Shown: one piece after another, positions 11,100 through 23,659 of the stretch
Layout of the letters: the number at the start of each line of letters is the position of its first letter
Numbering within the stretch: position 1 is the first letter of the stretch
Origin: Ulva prolifera
Lineage: Eukaryota; Chlorophyta; Ulvophyceae; Ulvales; Ulvaceae
Assembly (NCBI GenBank): GCA_023078555.1
Contig: CM041200.1
Location: 1,054,001-1,118,000 of the forward strand
DNA: 64,000 nt
Direction: 5' to 3'
Notes under the pieces: model-generated
What the model saw: the letters and a program-made list of their open reading frames with translations, nothing else
Databases searched by the model: none
What the model was told of the DNA's origin: nothing
Program-made: the position numbers and the translations under genes

Positions 11100-12594
11100 G
11101 TGCTAGGAGATCTCGGCATGTCAAATCTAGGCAGCGTGCTTCAGCGGGAGTGGGGAGTAACTGTGGGGTCGGACACATCCAGGCCACGACCATCAGCGTC
11201 AATGCGCACGGCACCGAGTCTCACAACAACCCCCCTGCTTGAGACGGTTCATGCTGTTGGCTGCTTTGTTGCCATATCTCTCTCCTTCGTGGTTTATGGA
11301 GTGCTTCAAGAACGGATGATGACAGTGGGATTCGGTCAGAAGCAAGAGCTTTTTTCTTGGTCGCTCTTCATCGTCTTTTGCAACCGATTACTTACCTGCA
11401 TCATTTCATTCGGGCTCTTGGTGATTCAACGAAAAGCCATTAGACCGGTGGCACCCATTCCCGCTTACGCAGCTGTTTCGTTTGGGAATTTGGTTGCCTC
11501 CACATGTCAATACGACAGCCTCAAATATATCAGCTTTGCCCTGCAAACGCTGGCCAAGTGCTGCAAGATGTTGCCAGTGATGCTGTGGGGCGCACTGATT
11601 GGTCGCCAACGTTACTCGTACAAAGAGCTGGCCGTCGCTGGGGCGGTCATGGCCGGATGCGCATCGTTCATTCTCTCAGGAAGCGTTCTATCAGTCACTG
11701 TTCCGGACCTGCAGTCATCTCGGTACTACGCAACTGGAGCAGGCTTGCTGCTTTTGTACTTGACATCCGATGGCTTTACATCCACGTGTGCACCCCCTTT
11801 CTGATTGTTTGGTTCATCTTGCGATGTCAATACATGCTTTATAAGAGTTTTGATGTGATGGTGTCTTAGGCGGGAAAGCCACATATTGGTTCCTAGTTGC
11901 GTATGTGTGCAGGTGGCAAGACAAGCTCTTCCAGGGCTATGAAATGGACACAAGCAATCAAGTACTGTACACGACTCTTTGCTCTACCATTATGAGCTTT
12001 GTATTTCTCGTGTTCACATCCGACATGGCTGACGCTGTCGCATTCTTGAAGCGCAACCCACAGGCTTGGGTTTACATTCTCGCAGTGTCCAGTGTTGCTG
12101 CCATCATCCAGTACTTTGTTTCGTACACCATTAAGGTGTATGGTGCACTCAATTTCGCGGCCCTCATGACTGCACGGCAGTTTCTATCTATCATAGCTTC
12201 CTGTATTGTCTTCAACCACACTTTCTCGGTTGGTCAATGGTGTGCTTCTTCAGAACCTTGCATCCTAACAAATTTCGATCAAATTATGTACCTGCAGGCT
12301 TAATTCATCTTGAACTGCAGGGTTGGCACTGCCATCGTTTTTGGAGCACTCGCCATCAGAATGTTGGACAAACGGAACAACAGCCCTCGGAAAGAGGTGC
12401 ATGATCTGCCAAGTGGCCCAATCCACACACAGATAAGTATACCCACAATTTCAACCCACAAGCAGCCCCGGCGCAGTCCGGGAATCAAAGGCTTGATGTC
12501 TGACCAATTTCTTCCCGTTGATCACACTCTGGCGACCCGACCCGTCCTAATTCCAGCTCTGGCGCAAGGCACTGTTGCTGGGGATGTGCGATGA
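11100..12594 (+). CDS. PAPS / nucleotide-sulfate transporter (SLC35B family)
   Basis: Three exons, 11100-11785, 11913-12239 and 12321-12594, join in phase (two TGG/ACG codons are split exactly). The first Met could be at 11100 or 11202 (428 or 394 residues). The hydrophobic protein has about ten predicted TM segments. Diagnostic blocks are G-V-L-Q-E-R-M-M-T in the first helix pair, C-Q-Y-D-S-L-K-Y-I-S-F-A-L-Q-T-L-A-K and K-M-L-P-V-M-L-W-G, then T-S-T-W-Q-D-K-L-F and a C-terminal V-G-T-A-I-V-F-G-A-L. These align with SLC35B2/PAPST1, which imports 3'-phosphoadenosine 5'-phosphosulfate into the Golgi for sulfation. The UDP-galactose-transporter-like SLC35B1 is the nearest alternative, but the Q-Y-x-x-L-K / L-A-K-x2-K-x-x-P-V-M pattern favours the PAPS group. 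The C-terminal tail of about 80 residues is polar. Confidence 0.8.
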
Positions 12595-13048
12595 CTGTCA
12601 CGTACATCATGGCCATTATTCATTCAAATAATTCACACCGTGGTCCCTTTGGACCGCTGTTAGAGTGTAGGCAAGGGCTGCTGTACCGTAGCCTGTCAGA
12701 CTGAACATTTTGTGGCGTGGCTGCATGTTGTCTGTGACTTGGTATCAGTTATGTGACATGTCAGTTCTTCCTCTGGTCGGTACGGTATCACACCAGGACA
12801 CTGCTGGACAACTGGAGTGGTGTAGATTCGATAGGTGTTTCCCAACAGGTCATACAGTAGTCTAGAAACATGTGCGCTGGCTCGCATTAAGCATTGTGTA
12901 GTTCTCATGATCTCTGCCGTTTCAGCTACAGCCCTCACAGGGAGCAGCCTCTGCTTCGTGAACACAATACTGTCGGACTGTTTATTCCCGTTACAGATCA
13001 GTGTGCTGTCACTCCCGAACTATTCTGACCCTCATGCATGGAGTACAG
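12595..13048. other. Intergenic between convergent genes
   Basis: 3' flanks of the PAPS-transporter and NAA15 genes. TTACA at 12991-12995 is TGTAA on the minus strand, 54 bases past the NAA15 stop. Nothing else recognised. Confidence 0.5.
12991..12995 (-). promoter_or_regulatory. TGTAA poly(A) signal of NAA15
   Basis: TGTAA on the minus strand, 54 bases after the stop codon of the NAA15 gene. Confidence 0.55.
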
Positions 13049-16000
13049 TTAATCTAGTGAACCGTTTTCCATGCTGACTGCCTGTATCCTACAACACAGG
13101 TCCTGCTGTGGCAAAGGCAGGCGATTCCTTCCATTGAAGACGGAACTCCATTTGCACACGGCCTGCGCTTTGGTGAAGAATTGATCTGCAGCTGCTTTGA
13201 CAGCGGGCTCCTCTTGCAACCACTTGTATGCAGCCATGCAATCTTCCAATGTGTGGCTGGTCTCTTCCAAATTGCACGCTGATAGAAGCTTCGCTGCAGC
13301 CTCCTTATCACCAGTGATGATTGCACTTATCTTTGCGTATGCGCACTGCGCTGCCAGAGGTGCCCTGTCGGCTCCCGCCTTCTCCAAAAAGTCATCATTC
13401 ATCTGCTTACTTGTCCGCCCACCTACACATTGGGCACCACATACGTCATGGAGAAGGTCGTATGCAGCTCACACATTCCGTCGCAATGGCAGGGACCGTG
13501 GGTACACAGAGCCTGCAGCAACAATCCTGCATACCTACCTCAAGATAGCAAACCTGCCGACAGAATCATACCAGTCAGGTTCTTGAGTTCTGCTTGCATG
13601 CCCTCTCGGGCCAAAGCGATGGGGATATTTGGCAAGCGCTTCTCCAGCCAGACAATCAGCCGCAAAAGCAGCATGTGGGCGGCCGGGCTCCTGCTGTCCA
13701 GCTCCTGCGCACGCTTGACTGCCTTCAGTGCCACGTGTGGCTTGTCCTGCCTGTAACTAATCTCATACGCAGCCTCGTGCGTCCTCATATCCATCGCAGC
13801 GTTCGCATTGAGTTGCTCCACCAGCGTGCTTGCCTCGGCCAGCGGATCAGCGCGTGCAACAAACTTTTCACCTTGGGGATCCTGCATAACCAGAAGGACT
13901 CTAAGGCTCAGCATCACATACTGCTGTCTCTCAATGTGTGGGCCTGCCTCTCCTGCCAAAGCCAGACCACATGACAGCGGTTCCCCCGAACAGCTGCATC
14001 CAGGCATCCACAGCATCAACACCGAAACACGTAGCCCTGAAGAGCACGCATGCAGCAGCACCGGATGTCCGCTACAACATACTTGCAACGACAATCGTCG
14101 GGCAGTCTGAATTGCCGGGATGCATCAGTCCACTGCACAGACCGCAGGCTCGCACCTCATCGAACTTGGTTGCAATTTTCTTCGCAGCGTGTGCTACACG
14201 GTCCCGCTCTACCTGCTCAGCTTCAATCCGGGCCTTCTTCTCCGCCTCCCGCCGCTTTTTGTCACGCGCCTTCTTCTGCGCCGCCTCTGGTAGCGCCGCC
14301 AGCTCGCGCTCCTCCGCTTCACGTGCGGCGCGGCCGGGGGGGTCGTCGTGGAGGCGCAGGTAGCAGCCTATTGCGCCAGTCGCGGCGTCCCGGAACGCAG
14401 GGTTGGACAGCAGGCTGTCCTCCATGTGCAGCAGATCGACATACGCCCGCAGCGTGAGCTTGCGGAGGCAGTAGCTGTGGAAGTCAAACTGGTCCTCCTT
14501 GAACTCCTCAAAGTGGGACAGCACCGCCCGGAACATCTTGAGCGCCTGCATGCGGTCGCGGGGTGTAAGGGCACGGCCTGTGCTAACGGCAGATGGTCAA
14601 CTAAGCAGCAAAGCCGCTAGTCCAAACAGTAGCATCAGTTAAATTTGACAGCGCAACAAGTCGCGTGCGCCATGGCCGTTGCACTTACACTCAAGACATC
14701 TGTTGCTGGTCTCGTATGCAGCCACATGCTGTGAGTGTTGCATATGCTCAGGCACAGCGCTTCTGTGTAACAGGCTCTGCACATATCATCACCGCAGCGC
14801 AGTCGCCACCAAACAATGCGCGCTTTCCCGGACTCAACACAGCAGACCCAAAAAGTGGCTGTACAGCTGCCACAAGCTCCTGCTGATCCCTCAAGCCAGC
14901 GAGCAGCTGCTAGTCCTGTGACACGCACTGTGGCCACCTCGGCAGTGCGGCCGCGAGACGTGTGGAGGCATGCAGCGAGGGGACCTGGAACACACCATGG
15001 CAACGTTGCCGGCGGCAAGGTGCGCCCGCGCGCTCTCCGTCTCATACCACATCACTTGCATGCCAAACAGGTCATTTCCAGCCTGATCCGAATCCCGCGT
15101 GAATAGGTGCGCCACCTCCTGCGCCCGTGCCACCTCCCCATTGCGGAAGAGGTATTTGGCCGCCTCCGAGTTGACATACCGGTCCTTCAGGTCCAGCTGG
15201 CGTGCAATCTCGGCCGAGGCCGCGGCGCCCTCGGGGTCCCCCACCACCGCGAGGATGTCCGCTTTCGTGAGATACACCTCCTCAGCTGCATCCGCCAGAT
15301 TGCTACACGCCTCCGCCGCGACGACGTGCTCAAGCGCCGTCTCCAAGCGGCCCATGTGTGCTGCGTGCTGCGCGAGGTAGAGCCGCAGCCACACTGCGGC
15401 CGGCGCGGCCGGCGCCGCCTCCAGCAGCCCCACCGCCTCGCGCCACAGCAGCGCCTCCTTTGACTCATCCTTCAGCAGCGCCTTGAGGTCTGAGAACAGC
15501 GCCCAGATGCCGCGCTCGGTGAAGCGCTGCAGACGCTTGCGCGCCGCCGCAGCAAACGCGTCCCCCGACAGAAAGTCCAGCGGTATGCGATGCACAGCGC
15601 CGCTGTCCGGCAATGCCTCCTGGAGTTCCGCGTACACCGCTACGAGCTTCTCAACGACGTCGGGAGGGGCTGGGGCCGACAGGTCCGGCAGCTCCATGGC
15701 AGCGCAGAGGCCATGGTGATAGTCGTAATTGTCCGGGAGGGCGTCCACGAGGCTGCGGTACGTGGCACGGGCTGTATCCAGCCGGCCGAGCGCCATGGCG
15801 ATGCGCGCCTGCAGCTCCTGCCACCCGAGGCGGTCGCTGATGTGGGCGCTGCGCTGAGTCAGCACGGCAGCGGCGTCCTCATGGCGGCCGCCCTCATGCA
15901 GCACGGCGGCGCGATACAGCTCGACCTCGCCGAGCTCCGCCCGCTCGAGGGCGTTCTGCACGGCGCTGATGTCGACAGTCTTCAGGAAGGACTGCAGGAC

Positions 16001-17160
16001 CTGCAGGCACACGGGCGCGTCCGTGTGCTGTGGAGGGAGTGCACTGCTGTCGTGGTGTGGCATTACAGGTACGGGTGGCGGTGCACTGTTCGTTGTCAGT
16101 GACGATTCCCTTCTGCAGGCGATCGCGAGCGGAACGTCTGGTAACTCATTTTCATGACGCTGCATGCTGCCACACCACTCACGGGAACGCTGCAGGGGTC
16201 CCCTGACCAAGGTAGGGCTGTGGAATGGAAGAGTGTGAGGAGTTCTGGCGGAGTTGGTGAGTTTAGGTGTGGTGGGGCTATAGTCGTGTGGACGGAGGGT
16301 GGGGGGGGGCACGCACCTCTGCTGCAGTGTCATAGTTTTTGTCCAGGTGGTGTGCGATCGCAAGGAGCATCCAGGTGGGACGCTGGTTGGCACGCAAGCC
16401 AAGCATCTTCTGCGCGGTTTCGACAAGGCCCTTGATGTCCCGAATCTGCATCTGAATGTTGCTGAGGTCCTTGCAGATGTGCATGTTCTCAGGATCCCGT
16501 TTGAGAGCATTCATGTAGCACTTGGCTGCCTGCTCATAGTTGCGATCTGTCCTGTGCAGAATGCCGTAGACATGCCAACACATGTGTGATTGCATATCCT
16601 CTTTCAGAGCTGCCTTGGCAAGGTCGTGGGCATCCTGCCGCTTATCAGGGCTCATAGAGGAGAGGTTGAGCGCCTTCATTGCCAGAGTCTCTCCATGATT
16701 GGGGACCTTTTTCAGGATCTGCAACAATTCAGCTGCTTCGCTTTCAGTAGCATGTGGATTCCCTGGCCGATGTACGGCTCCAGGCAGTGGTAGCACTGCA
16801 GGTGTCATGCTGATTGAGCCATGACCCTCCTCTACCCGTGCAAAGCACTGTGTAGCAAATTACTCTCTCAGGGCATGACCAACCACCTTGCGGCTCCTGG
16901 CGCCGGCAGGCTTAGAGGTGTGTGACAACCAGCATAGCGCCTGCGCTGGAAGTATGAGCGACAGGCATTCGACCAACGGCCGGGTCTATCGCCACATTAC
17001 TATCCGGATTTAAAATACAGCTCGGGTCGATGATCGGTGTCATCACCTGATCAGCAGTCTTGATGGCCTTCTTGTAGTGCTTCGATTCGTACGACTTGAC
17101 AAGCTGCCGGAACAGGGCATCTTCCTTCGCAGGAAGCGGTTGACTACGGCTGCCACTCAT
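13049..17160 (-). CDS. NAA15: N-alpha-acetyltransferase 15, NatA auxiliary subunit
   Basis: Six exons on the minus strand: 17160-17047, 16718-16317, 16000-14996, 14545-14156, 13881-13572 and 13422-13049, all in phase with GT-AG ends. The product is 864 residues; human NAA15 is 866. It begins P-L-P-A-K-E-D-A-L-F-R-Q-L-V-K-S-Y-E like the family N-terminus (P-P-K-E-x-A-L-F). A tetratricopeptide superhelix follows, with H-G-E-T-L-A-M-K-A-L, S-H-M-C-W-H-V-Y-G, P-L-D-F-L-S-G and D-Q-F-D-F-H-S-Y-C-L-R-K blocks, then a Lys/Arg/Glu-rich helical segment (about residues 600-650) and a C-terminal TPR part. NAA15 anchors NAA10 to ribosomes for co-transl­ational N-terminal acetylation of Ala/Ser/Thr starts. 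Intron 2 begins with the donor GTGCGT followed at once by a C tract. Exon 3 (1005 bases) is unusually Ala-rich. Confidence 0.95.
16302..16310 (-). repeat. Poly-C tract (sense strand) after the NAA15 exon 2 donor
   Basis: A run of about nine G on the plus strand, i.e. C in the NAA15 pre-mRNA, starting seven bases inside the intron after the GTGCGT donor at 16316. Confidence 0.7.
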
Positions 17161-19752
17161 ACTTAGAATCTGAAAGTTTTAAGTGCCGTTACATGCGCCG
17201 ATTAAACCGAGGCTTCGATCATATTTGTGTCTCTGAGATCTTGAGTGGCTCCTTGCCGCGCAATGCGAGCATGACTGGCTACCTGCGCAAGCGGCACAAA
17301 GACAAAGGCCAAAAGCATCAACACAAGGTTGTGTAACACGCTGAATAAGCCAACTGCTCTGTCCCGTCGCCTGCGTTCGCAATCAAGAGCTCAGTATGCC
17401 GCGGCCGCCGAAGAAGTTTCGGTCGCTGCGAAGCCTGCAAACCTATAATCCGTGGCCAAAACCTCATGGACTCGGTGTAATGCAATGCAGAACAGAATCA
17501 AACGCATAGGTGAGACAGAAAGCAAATGAAGCAGTCGCACCCACCCCATCCGTTACGACAGGGATCTCATATCTGAGCTCCAAGTGAGGAAACTGCAAGT
17601 GGCCAGTTGTGCTGGAAGGTAGTTACCTCAGGTGGACTTTCAAGGTAGCAACCAATCTGAACGTAACACCGCTGCATGAGCAACCGAATGTTCGTCCACA
17701 GATCTCCTGCTTTCCACATTCAATCACGAGAGAAGGTGATGAGTCTCGGCTGATCCTCGCAGGTCCTGAGCGAGGCTTGCGTGTGCCTGCTGATGCACAG
17801 CAACACACACGCAGGCCGTTGGCTTGTGCATGCCCCCATTTGTTTCCCATCGCGGTAAGTCTGCATTGACAGTGTGCAGCTGACCCGACAGGGTGGCGTA
17901 GCAAGCTTCCCACATGCGGAGTTGTGATCTGCCGGATCATCACTGGGCCACCATGACGCCTGTGGGTGTCCAATGAGACATCCCTGCCGTCCATGTTGAC
18001 ATTGGCCAATACAGCAATTGACGATGCACACGGCAGCAGCCCCACACAGAAACGTGCATCCATGTTGATGTAGCGCGCATGCGGCTGCAAGGACACCCCT
18101 ATGCGACAGACACGCATGGACTCCGAGCTGGCTGGCGCTTGGCTGAATGGAAGCTGTGACAGCCGTGGATGTTGGTGTGCACGTGCAGCCCATGTGGCAC
18201 CAGCTGCCCAAGTGGGTTCATAGCAGCCTGCGCGTCCGGCAGCGCCTTTCACCAACCGCAGGAATGCTAGTACCTGCGACAGCCATGGTGCGCTCACATT
18301 GACATCTGGCTGCTCTGCAGGAAGCTGGGTACATCAGGCGCGTCTGCAGCATCACCGCATGAGTACCACAAGAGATGCCAGGGCGTGTGCGTGTCCTCCG
18401 CCATATCAGCATGGAGCCTGCATGCCCAGGGACTGTGGCAGACATGCGTACCCATGAATGGTGCTGAGCCCACCTGAGGGCAGCCCTGTGCTGCGGTGCT
18501 CTAGCCAAGCGATTGAATGACGTGATCATGATGGAATTATTCTGATATTGATGCTTCGGTGTTCGCAGACACAGACTCTGATGCACCAGCACTGTGGAAC
18601 AAGCATACATAGATCGACATCATTCTGCGCAAGACCATTCTGCAGCACGTTTCTGGTGGCCTTGCCAGCCTTGCATGTAGTACAGCCTACAGCCGAGTTA
18701 AGGCCACAACTGATGCAGAATGCAAATTCGATCGCGGAGATCTTCAATCAATCGGTCAGTATACAGATGCACTCAGGGCACCGAGACACGCAGAAAACTA
18801 GCTGGCCACCTCTGCTGTTTTGTTGTTGTCATTATCACCGTCTCTTCTGGTTGTTGTAACGCATAACGTTGTCACTATGCGCAGGCAGAGCAGTCTTGAG
18901 TTCCCTTGTGCATGAGCGGTGCTTTGACAAAGTACAGACTTGTAGGGGATGGCAGCGCAACCGGGGTTTGATTGGCGCAGGAGGTTTTCAGACCCGAGAT
19001 GAGTGTATTGTTGCAAGAGGCGGCACTACGCGCCGGTGGCCTTCTTCGCAGACGTGTCAAATGATCACAATGGCACCAGTGAATTCTGCACCAGCACTTC
19101 ACTGCAATTTGACAATGCCATGGTAGAAGCAGCTCGAAATTGAAAAGTTGTGCCATCCGTTTGACGCAGCGCAACTCCGTCACGGATCGGGGCCGCAGGC
19201 TTGCAGCGTCGCTTACCATCGAGCAGCGAGTACCGCGTCCAGCTACGTAAGGACGCAAGCACAGCTAGCACACGGAAAGCCCAACACCATAAGAGTCATG
19301 TGCTTGAAAATTAAGTATGGTGTGCGCTGTTCAACGTATATGAGTTTTCGAGTCGGAGCTGCTGCCGATGAGTCTCTCACAGACACGTGCCGATTCGGCG
19401 CTCTGATGCATATCGGAGCTTCCGACACCGACGCGACCGCGGCCACTTTTTCATTCCGACCGCTGTGTGTGGGCACCATTTGATGGTTCGCTTCCGGGAC
19501 ATCGAGGCCAAGTACACGTGGCTGCTTGTGCGCCGAGGTAACTGGTGGCCTGAGGTGTGCACCTCGGATACGCTCGATCTTGTGCAATGATCCATCCTTC
19601 GAGCGTGTAGCTACATGTGTACTCCATCATCTGGCAATATATGAAGATTTCTGCGTGTTGTAGCTTGCGAAGAAGGATTGCAATTTATCAAAATACCCAA
19701 CCAAAATTTACACTATCCATTCTCACATCAAGTGCAGTACTCAGCTCTTACA
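17161..19752. other. Divergent intergenic region, NAA15 / zeaxanthin epoxidase
   Basis: About 2.6 kb with short frames on both strands (e.g. minus 17623-18297, 224 codons) whose products have no recognisable domain. It holds the two divergent promoters. I see no supported exon, repeat family member or RNA gene. Confidence 0.45.
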
Positions 19753-22700
19753 ATGACGGTGCTCCGTCGCTGCACAAACGCTTCAAAGCGATCTAGCACT
19801 ATTTCCAATAAAAATGTCTGTGGAGCTTCTTCTCCTCGCTCTGCCGTTTCCGTCGCCGTCACGTCACCGCACCTGGCGTACCCCATCGCTGTTTTACCAC
19901 GAAGGCTCGAGCGTTCAGTGGCACCACGTGCCGTTGCCGAAGAGCTGTCTCAGACGTCCCAGCGTGCTGCCAACTCGCAGGATTCGGACTTCCTGGATCC
20001 GTCCCGTCGTGTCCGGGTGCTGATCGCAGGGGGTGGCATCGCGGGACTGGTTCTTGCCGTCGCTCTGCTGAAAAAGGGGGTTCATGTTCGTATTTATGAA
20101 CAAGATATGACAGCTATCCGTGGAGAAGGCAAGTATCGCGGACCGATCCAGGTGAGGCCACGATACATGAAAATATTGCTGGCGTGTCTTGGCGTGTCTT
20201 TGCGCTCCATCCGTGCTTATCTCCTGGCGGAATACCTGAGTCAGGTTCATGTAACCTGAAGTCGTCGATATGCTTGTTGAAAATAGATCATTGCCGCTGA
20301 GGCACACATGCCTCGAGCGGTACGACGCCTGTAACGGATCGCACAGCGCACGCCTCTGCAGCGATTTGGATCAGTTCGCTTTCGCAGGGATATGGGATGT
20401 TCCTTGATTGTTCAGGCAGCGATAGCCCATAGTGACCTTCGACCGGCCTTCCGGAAAGTGTCGGGACCGTGCGTGACTTCCGAGGGCATATGAGAGTTGC
20501 CAATTCACCCGAGTTGTTGCTGCTTATCACACGTCAAGGTTCTTGCAGGTGCAATCCAATGCACTTGCAGCATTGGAAGCTATAGACCCGGACATGGCGG
20601 CCGAAGTGATGCAGCAAGGCTGCATCACCGGCGATCGTATCAACGGGCTGTGCGACGGCGTCTCCGGCGAATGGTACTGCAAATTCGACACGTACCACCC
20701 TGCTGTGGATAATGGCCTGCCGGTCACTCGTGTGATTTCTCGCGTGCTGTTGCAACAAATTCTTGCGAAGTATGCCATTAAGATTGGCGGGGAAGAGGTA
20801 ATCCAAGCGGAGAGCAAGGTGGTGAAGTTCAGCGAGGACCGCGTCGAAGGACACGACCGAGTGCGCTCAATTTTATTTTCCTTCTGTGATGCGACTAATG
20901 GTGTGTGTCTCAAGTTGTTCGCTGCGGTTCCAGCGGGATGCCACCTGCTAAGGATGCCAACTGCTAAGTCTGCCAACTGCTCAGTCTGATATTCTCGACG
21001 ACCAGTCGCAGTGATTGCCTGTGGCGAAGGGCAATCTTCATCCTTGTTGCAAGTTGGAAATTTCGCTTCCTGTACGCAGGTCTGGGCGGGACTGGCCGAT
21101 GGGCGCCAGGATTGGGGAGATGTGCTCATTGGCGCAGATGGCATCTGGTCTAAGGTCAGGACACAGCTCATTGGCCACACAGATGCCTCCTACTCAGGCT
21201 ACACATGTTACACCGGTATCTCCGACTTTGTCTGCCCTGACATCGACACTGTCGCGTACCGTGTATTCCTCGGCAATGGGCAGTATTTTGTCAGCTCTGA
21301 TGTTGGAGCGGGTAAGATGCAATGGTATGCTTTCCATGAAGAGAAAGCAGGCGGCAAGGATCCCGAAGGAGAACAGAAGCAGCGATTAATGAAGATATTT
21401 GGTCACTGGTGTGCCTCTGGCTGAAACTCGCCATGCAGCTTATTGTGCGGATGCACATGCCTTTGCTCCGAGATGATTAATTGTATCGTAGTTGATCAAG
21501 ATCAAGTGAGTGTGAAATGTCCGAAGGTTCTTACACAATGTTGGTATGTGCAGGGATGATATGGTGACAGATCTGATCGCGGCGACACCGGAGGGAGACG
21601 TGATCCGCCGCGACATTTATGATCGGCCGCCCATCTTCAAGTGGACCAAGGGTCGAGTTGCACTCCTCGGTGATAGTGCACATGCGATGCAGCCAAACCT
21701 TGGCCAGGGTGGTTGCATGGCGATCGAAGATGCGTATGAGCTTGGCAAGCTCTTTGACGAGACCCTACACACTGGCTCCGCCGGAGACACTCCAGCCCTC
21801 GACATGCCAGTGCCAGAGATTCTTCGACGATTCCAGAATGAGCGCATGATGAGAGCCAGTGCCATCCACGGCATGGCTCGTATGGCGGCCATTGCCGCCA
21901 GTACATACAAAGCATACCTTGGAGAGCAGTTCCACCTTGAGGACAAAATCAAGATTCCCCACCCTGGTCGGGTCGCAGGGAGGTTTGTGCTTGGGGCCAC
22001 AATGCCGATCGTTCTTGGTTGGGTACTGGGCGGAAACACTGGCAAGCTTAAAACTTCTGATCGCGCACAGTACTGCAACATTGCCGATCAGCCCCATGGC
22101 TTTGCAGAGAGTGAATGGGGTACCCTGCTGAAAGATGATGAAGCTCTCTTACGCGCCGCGCATGCGGACTGGGTCCTTGCACCCCTGCCCATAGAGGTAT
22201 GTCCTTTCCTCTTCTAATATACGGTTGTAGTCTACCTGAACTACCTGTGGCCAGTGAGGAAGAGGACATCACACTCTACACCATGTTCAGTGTCATGCAT
22301 ACACCAAATGTGCTGCAATTGGTCCTGGAGGTGGTAGGAAAGTATTGTAGCTAGATGTGAATGCTCATTGCGATGTCTTGTGGGACAAAATTATGCCATA
22401 ATGCTGAAAATGTGATCATTGCAGTGATCAGCATGTGTACGGGTAGATCATTTAATTGTCTATCTCACCATGTGGCAGCTTTTTGAAGCTCGTGGAAACA
22501 TTATACATCTATGCTTGACATCATGATCAGTGTACAGGGTGTGGAGGCCAAGGCGATGCTTCTGGAGGAGGGGGTGACCATTGGTCGTGGCCCAGAGAAT
22601 GATGTCACCCTAGAAGATGAGCATGTGGATGAGAAGCATGCCATTGTCCACTACGAGAATGAGATGTACTACCTGGAGGATTGTGGCAGCAAAGATGGAA

Positions 22701-22924
22701 CATTCCTGAATGGCCGTAGGCTAGCTGTGAACCGCAGTGTTCAGCTGCATCCTGGGGACTATGTTTCATTCGGGGCGCCCGTGCGTAAGCAGAACACAAC
22801 CTTCAAGGTAAAGATGATGCATGTTAGTCAACGAGACATGGGGTTATTGCAGCACTCAGATGATGGGAACACCAGCCGTGTCCCGGTTTGCACCAAGGAC
22901 AGTGGGGTCAAAGTGTCAGTATAG
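19753..22924 (+). CDS. ZEP: Zeaxanthin epoxidase with FHA domain
   Basis: Five exons, 19753-20151, 20549-20860, 21080-21408, 21554-22196 and 22538-22924, phase-consistent, give 689 residues (plant ZEP about 660-670). A Ser/Arg/Ala-rich start is a plausible plastid transit peptide; the frame stays open upstream to 19678, so an earlier Met is possible. Next come the FAD-binding V-L-I-A-G-G-G-I-A-G-L (about residue 90), G-E-G-K-Y-R-G-P-I-Q, G-D-R-I-N-G-L, the second FAD motif G-A-D-G-I-W-S-K-V-R, G-D-S-A-H-A-M-Q-P-N-L-G-Q-G-G-C and H-G-M-A-R-M-A-A. The last exon encodes an FHA domain (G-R-G-P-E-N-D, E-K-H-A-I-V-H-Y, D-G-T-F-L-N-G). The enzyme epoxidises zeaxanthin to violaxanthin in thylakoids, the return arm of the xanthophyll cycle. 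The segment between monooxygenase and FHA domain is shorter than in plants, so a small exon in 22197-22537 may have been missed. Confidence 0.93.
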
Positions 22925-23659
22925 CTGCACTTCGGTAGATCGTAAATATAGGTCATGGTACAAATGTCAGTATTCCGATAAGACTTTACATGTGTGCGTG
23001 GTCATGAGAACAGAACGGCTTTGGTACAGATTCAGGTTAAATTGTAGGCCAGAAATGAACCAATGTAACCCTGGCGGTGAATCTGATCGTGTTGCTAGCT
23101 GAGTGGAGATGTGGAAACTGTGCCAATGGACATGTGCTAGAATATAGAGACATATCGTGTTGATAAACATCACAATTCTTTTCAATGCGTTCAAACTGCG
23201 TATAAATGCATGTGTTTGTGAGACAATGCAAACAGCTGTCACTGATACTCTGAAATTCCATATACACGAGCATGGTTGCAGTGCCAATCCGGTGAAAATG
23301 CTGCAGACGCACATATGCTTATCACATATGTTTCAGGCGCAATGCCATGCCTTGCTTATGAAGGCAGAATCAACCTGCATAGTGTAAACCTGGAGGGTTA
23401 CAACAAGATCTGATAGGACTGGATTGTGCCACATCATGCTTGCACGAGCATATGTTTTGCAGAGCAGAAGTCGGATTGCTGTCACACATACGACATATAA
23501 AAACACATATAAATAACTTACAACAATTCCATGTCATCATACATTCATGTACCATTACATGTGTGCATGTTACTTTGAGTGTGTACCGGCCCAACAGGGT
23601 GCATGATATGTACATAATAATCAACATCTCACGGATATGCTACCACATGTTAGCAAAGC
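22925..23659. other. Intergenic between convergent genes, AT-richer
   Basis: 3' flanks of ZEP and TMEM208. TTACA at 23555-23559 (TGTAA on minus) lies about 100 bases past the TMEM208 stop. No exon was recognised. Confidence 0.5.

Noticed and set aside
17623..18297. Minus-strand frame of 224 codons between NAA15 and ZEP
   Set aside because: No domain, no splice partners, and Cys/His/Ser-rich composition like other non-coding frames here.
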